Shown here one piece after another: positions 59,071 to 64,000 of a DNA stretch of 64,000 nucleotides (position 1 is the first letter of the stretch; each line of letters starts with the position of its first letter). Below the pieces are notes generated by a model. That model made no database searches, was not told the DNA's origin, and saw nothing but the letters and a program-made list of their open reading frames with translations. The stretch comes from Hemerocallis citrina (lineage: Eukaryota; Streptophyta; Magnoliopsida; Asparagales; Asphodelaceae): positions 46,498,283 through 46,562,282 of the forward strand of contig CM030366.1 in the NCBI GenBank assembly GCA_017893485.1, written 5' to 3'. The position numbers were made by a program, and so were the translations under genes.

Positions 59071-62000
59071 TAAGGATTTGTCTTGATTAATGGAATAAAA
59101 GCAAAAGTTTTATTTGATACTGGTTCTTCGCATACATTTGTGTCGCCCAATTTTGCAAAAGTTTTAGGTGTTGAACCTAAGGTATTTCCAGGCAGTCTTA
59201 TCGGTGGCAACATCATCAGGGAAAGAATTGATTGCTGATCGATATTACGAGGGCTATGATATCAAGATTGGTAGGAGATTATTTGGGTGCGGATGTGAGC
59301 GTGGGCATTGATTGGATGGAAATATATGATGCCCAATTGGGTGCAAGAAGAAAGAGGTGTTAGCGAAAGCACCAAGAGGTCCCGTAGTGACTTTTCAAGG
59401 GAAGAAGAAGGACCCGGAAGTGACTGCAATGGTATCTAAGTTGATGATTCCAGATAAAGTCAGAAGCCTTCCAGTGGTCAGGGACTTTCCTATGGTATTC
59501 TGGGAAGATTTACCGGGATTACTGCCACAGCGAGATGTTGAGTTCTATATTAATGTTTAGCCGGGAAGTGCTCCGATTTTTAAGGCTCCGTACAGGATGA
59601 CACCTGTAGAGTAGGACGAAGTTAAGAAGTAGATTGAAGAATTGCTGAGTAAGGGATTCATCAGACCAAGTACTTCGCAGTGGGGAGCACCAGTGTTGCT
59701 AGTGAAGAAGAAGAATGGATCAATTAGGATGTGCATTGACTACTGGGAGTTGAACAGGGTGACTATTCAAAACAAGTATCCGCTTTCATGGACTGATGAT
59801 ATGTTGATAGGCTTCAGGGAGCAGAGTATTTTCAAAGATTGATCTGTAGTCAGGGTATCATCAGGTTCGAGTTAAGGAGGAAGATGTGAGTAAAATAGCT
59901 TTCAGAACACATCATGGAATCTACAAGTTTTTGGTAATGCCATTCAGAGTGACGAATGTGCCGGCAGTATTTATGGATATGATGAATCGGATTTTGCGGC
60001 TATTTATTGATTTCTTCGTGGTGGTTTTCATTGATGATATTCTGGTATATTCAAAGTCGGAGAAAGAGCACTATAAGCACTTGGCAGAGGTATTGAAGAA
60101 GTTGCAGGAGCATAACTTGTATGCCAAGCTGTCGAAGTGTGAGTTTTGGAAGTTCGAGGTAGATTTCCTTGGTCATATCCTTTCTAAGGAGGCAGTGACC
60201 ACCGATCCTCAGAAGGTTGAAGCAGTGAAGAATTGGCCCAGGCCAATGAAAGTGAAGGAAGTCAGGAGTTTCTTGGGTTCGGCTGGGTACTATAGGAGAT
60301 TCATTTAGGGCTATGCACAAATCGCAGTTCCTTTGACAGGGTTAACTCGGAAGAATGTGGCATTCACTTGGACAGATAAGTGTGAGGCGAGTTTCCTTGA
60401 GCTAAAGGAGCGGTTGACGACTGCACCTGTCTTAGCTTTGCCACAAGCTGGGAAGGACTATGATATCTTCAGCGATGCATCACTCAGAGGTCTGGGGTGC
60501 GTCTTGATGCAGTAAGGGAAGGTTATTGCATATGGTTCGAGGCAGTTGCGTCCGCATGAGAAGAACTATCTGACGCATGATCTGGAATTGGCAGCTATTA
60601 TCTTTGTCTTGAAGCAGTGGAGGCATTATGTATATGGAGAGAAGGTCAACATGTACACCGACCACGAGAGCCTGAAGTATATTTATCAGTAGAAGGATCT
60701 GAATCTTCGGCAGAGAAGGTGGTTGGAAGTGTTGGAAGACATTCGTCCTAAGATCAAGTATCATCCAGGCAAGGCGAATGTGGTGGCCAATGGGCTTAGT
60801 CGGAAGAGCAGTTTGTCGAGTTTGATCACTACTTAGAGAGAGTTGGTAGTAGAATTTGATCAGGCAGGTATCGAGGTGGTACTGCAGGGTTTGGGAGCAT
60901 CTTTGGCTCAGTTGAGGCTGCAACCTTCTTTAAAGGAGTAGATTATGGAGGGTCATTAGATGTAGAGATTCAGAGGATGTTGCAGCAGGTTTCCGAAGGC
61001 AAATTATCAGAGTTTCGTGTCCAAGATAGAATTCTATAGATGGGTGAGAGGTTGTGTATTTCGGAGAATGCAGATTTGAGAGAGAGTATCTTGCAGGAGG
61101 TACACAGTACTTTGTTGTCAGTACATCCTGAAGGCACAAAGATGTACAAGTACATCAAACAATAGTTTTGGTGGTTCGGTATGAAGAGGGATGTGGCAGA
61201 CCTTATGGCAAGGTGTCTGACTTCCCAGCAGATCAAAGTAGAGAATCAAATGCCTGGAGGTTTGTTACAGACATTGCCCATTCGAATGGAAGTGGGAGAA
61301 CATCAGCATGGATTTCATCACAAGGTTGCCAAGGAGTTCGAAGGGCAATCACTCAATTTGGGTTATTATGGATCGTTTGACCAAGTCAGCTCATTTTTTG
61401 TCTATGAAGATTACTTGGTCGTTGGAGAAATTGGCAGAGCTGTACATTGATGAGATTGTGAGACTTCATGGAGTTCCTGTGTCGATTATTTCCGATAGGG
61501 ATGCGAGGTTCACATCGAGGTTTTGGAATGGTTTGCAAGCAGCTTTGGGTACCTGAACTGATTTCTGTACCGCTTTTCATCAGCAGATCGATGGTCATAC
61601 TGAAAGGGTGAATCAGGTATTGGAGGATATGTTGTGGGCTTGTGTTATGGATTTTGGGGGAAGTTAAAGAGGTACCTTGAATTGGTTGAGTTTGCCTATA
61701 ACAACAGTTACCATGCGAGTATCGGGATGGCATCATATGAAGATCTGTACGGAAGGAAGTGCAGGACACCTGTTTGTTGGTATAAAGTTGGTGAGTGGCA
61801 AATGTTTGGGCCTCAGATTGTGCAGCAGACATCGGAGAAGATCGAGCTGGTTTGTAAGAGGTTGGGCGAGGCTCAGAGTCGGCAGAAGAGTTATGCAGAC
61901 ACTCGACGAAGGGACTTGGAGTTTGAGGTTGGGGATGCAGTCTTTCTGAAGGTGTATCCGAATAAAGGAGTGATCAGGTTTGGAAAGGGAGGCAAGTTGG

Positions 62001-62346
62001 CACCAAGGTACATTGGGCCATATAGGATTCAGAGGCGGATTGGTGAAACAACATATAAATTGGAGCTACCAGAGGAATTGGCACAGGTGCATGATGTGTT
62101 CCATGTGTCGATGTTGAGGAAGTATGTGCCGGATCAAAGTCATCAGTTGGCGGAAGTGCCCGAGGGACTACAGCTGAACTTGAGTTACATGGAGTGGCCT
62201 GTAGAGATTGTTGATCATATAGAGAAGGTGTTGAGGAATAAGGTGATACCTATGGTCAAGGTATTGTGGAGGAACCAGCAGTTTGAGGAAGCTACTTGAG
62301 AGCCGGAGGATCGCATGCAGGAGAATTTTCCTGAGCTTTTGTATGA
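59071..62346 (+). pseudogene. pol: pol of second family B element
   Basis: Protease [11 protein letters not shown] (~59118), reverse transcriptase with [11 protein letters not shown] (59682) and active site VFIDDILVYSK (~60028), RNase [16 protein letters not shown] (~60466), integrase from ~61120 with [12 protein letters not shown] (~61374) and [11 protein letters not shown] (~61482), GPYRI (~62019), chromodomain-like tail VEIVDHIEKVLRNK (~62200). Many stops and at least two frame changes (RT start near 59840, integrase near 61590). The TAG at 60834 is shared with the truncated left copy. Confidence 0.88.
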
Positions 62347-62482
62347 TTGTATTCTTTTGGTTAAATTATATTCTCTTGTATGATTGTATTCTTTCAACTA
62401 TAATTCCATTTATGTGATTGCACTTTCTTTTGCTTAAATTGTTTGGTCCCTATTAGTATTAGTTCCGAGGACAGAACAATTC

Positions 62483-62496
62483 TAAGGAGGGAGTGA
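62483..62496 (+). other. Polypurine tract before family B LTR copy 3
   Basis: AAGGAGGGAGTGA directly before TGTAACAGCC. Confidence 0.7.
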
Positions 62497-64000
62497 TGTA
62501 ACAGCCTGCATATTTAAATAATGTTTTTTAGATAAATAAATGAATTAAAATGATTTTTGGTGATTTAATAAATTTTTTCTGAAATTTATCTTCTTACACG
62601 TTGAAAACACGAGCAAATATTTTCTTGGGAAGTTCCAAGTCAGAAATTATTTTGGGAAAACCTAATATTTATTAGTAGGTATTATTTATGAATTTTATGG
62701 ATTTTTCTTAAATTTATTTGGCATATTTGCAAATCTTAAAAAAAGAGGGGCTTTTGTGCAAAATTACCACTTTGAGTAAACACTCTAGAATTTCATTTTT
62801 CTGGGAAGAGTATGATGGCTAACCAACTCAGAGGTAAAGAGTTACTTTTTATTCTAATAGATTTGGTTTATTTTGCAAATTTGTTAAAGAAGTGTCTTGT
62901 TGCAAAATTGCCACTTAGAGGCCAAAATTGCAAACCTTATTTTCTGGGTTTGAAAACTGTGCCGGCCAGTTCAGGGTAATTATTTTTTATTTTAAATCTA
63001 AATTGAATTGGTTAATCTAATTTCCTAGTATAAGGATTTATATCTGTAAAGATATATTCTAGAGGAATATTGTGCAAAATCTTCTCAAAAACCCTAATAC
63101 CCTCAATTTCGACCTATTAAAAGAGAGGTAGCAGCCGTCTCTTTGCTGTACAAAACAAAGGGTTTTCTTTATTATTAATTTCTTGGATTTTCGAAGCGAG
63201 GATCTTTGATTTCTTGCAAAAGGAAGGACTTTTCTTATTCTCTTTATTATTTCGGTTGATTCTTCAATAAGGTGAGTGACATATGTTTACTTTCTTACTG
63301 TTCTATGCATGTTGTATGTGACGATTTTTCTATTAGAATGTATGATAGATGAGGGTATGATGATATAATGAATTATTGATAGATTGATGAATCAAGATTG
63401 AACTTTTCAAGAAAACTATGCTATTGGTGATTTAAATTCTATATACATGACTTGCGAATGTTAAGAACTTGGTAGGAATCATGGGTATGTTGTTTTCTTT
63501 CATATTCTTACTAATTTGATTGATTACAATGATTTGTATGATGTATATTGCATAAAACGAATAAATGACTAGTCTTTACTGTGTATGCATAGGGGCATGA
63601 TCTATTTTGGTATTTTGATGAAAAGAACTTGACTAATACATGTTGTAATTGCATATAATCATGGTCAAACTAATGTAACTAATTGTAGATGTGTATAACA
63701 CTGTTAAAAAGGGATTCTTGGATCGAAAAGATCAAGTTTTGAGGGTTGGAGTTGTTTCTTTTATTTCCGGTCTGATGCTTGTAGGCCGAAATCGATTTTT
63801 GTGTTTTTATGAAGTTTTCGATTGGGATCTTGATTTGTTTTGATAATGAGATTGAATTGAAATATTATACTACTCATATTTGATGGATTCAATGAAGAGA
63901 CTAATACTTGAACACATATATATACATATATATTCATATTATATGTTTTGAAGAAGTTTTGTAGAAAATTTGATCTTTTATGAACTTGATGAGATTTTGG
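62497..64000 (+). repeat. Family B LTR copy 3, 5' 1.5 kb
   Basis: Collinear with 54440-55960. It retains the ~75 bases around TTTTCGAAGCGAGGATCTTTG that LTR copy 1 lost, and the splice donor AAG/GTGAGT. It is cut by the window end. Confidence 0.9.

Larger units (their letters stand above)
54440..64000 (+). mobile_element. Second family B Ty3/gypsy element, 3' LTR runs out of the window
   Basis: LTR 54440-57806, degenerate primer-binding site, gag from 58035, pol to 62346, polypurine tract, second LTR from 62497. All domains are recognisable but carry stops and frame changes throughout. Same family as the truncated element to the left. Confidence 0.88.

Overview
The window is repeat-dense nuclear DNA of a flowering plant. 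Long Ty3/gypsy chromovirus-type (Tekay/Del-like) retrotransposons with LTRs of about 3.4 kb, En/Spm (CACTA) DNA transposons with TNP2-type transposases, and a captured fragment of a plant COP1 gene all point to an angiosperm. I cannot tell monocot from dicot. I see no intact host gene; everything readable belongs to transposons or is decayed.

The layout is a set of nested insertions whose borders can be read base by base. (1) Positions 1-553 are the 3' end of an LTR (family A) with its primer-binding site, followed by a truncated TRIM-like element (644-1583). (2) An LTR of family B starts at 1589. It is split by a 47.3-kb CACTA element (4588-51909, target duplication TTA) and resumes at 51913. 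(3) The outer CACTA contains three younger insertions, all with matching target duplications: a Ty3/gypsy element (6350-17956, TATAC) in an intron of its ORF2, a solo LTR of family A (19523-22982, CTTAC) in an ORF2 exon, and a second CACTA (25549-45324, CCT) in ORF2 exon 1. Removing them leaves a CACTA of about 12.5 kb. (4) After the LTR remnant, 52286-64000 holds two defective gag-pol regions arranged LTR-internal-LTR-internal-LTR.

Both CACTA elements carry their genes on the minus strand: transposase first, then a Transposase_24/Ptta-like ORF2. Both transposases are pseudogenes. The two elements have different subterminal motifs (TATAGCGGC-like in the outer, CCGGCG-like in the inner), so they are different families. 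The inner CACTA is inflated by a satellite: about 28 units of a 306-378 bp repeat (27385-36730) with higher-order periods of 684 and 1440 bp, and about six more units beyond the transposase gene (42721-44695).

The most interesting item is a plus-strand fragment of COP1 (WD40 region, three exons with introns, 49554-50812). It lies inside the outer CACTA, upstream of and antisense to the transposase gene. Other unusual points are two tRNA-like Pol III promoter modules inside the LTRs of the 6350 element, an extra acidic/coiled-coil ORF before its gag, nonsense decay dominated by CAG to TAG changes, and a shared architecture of the LTR families.
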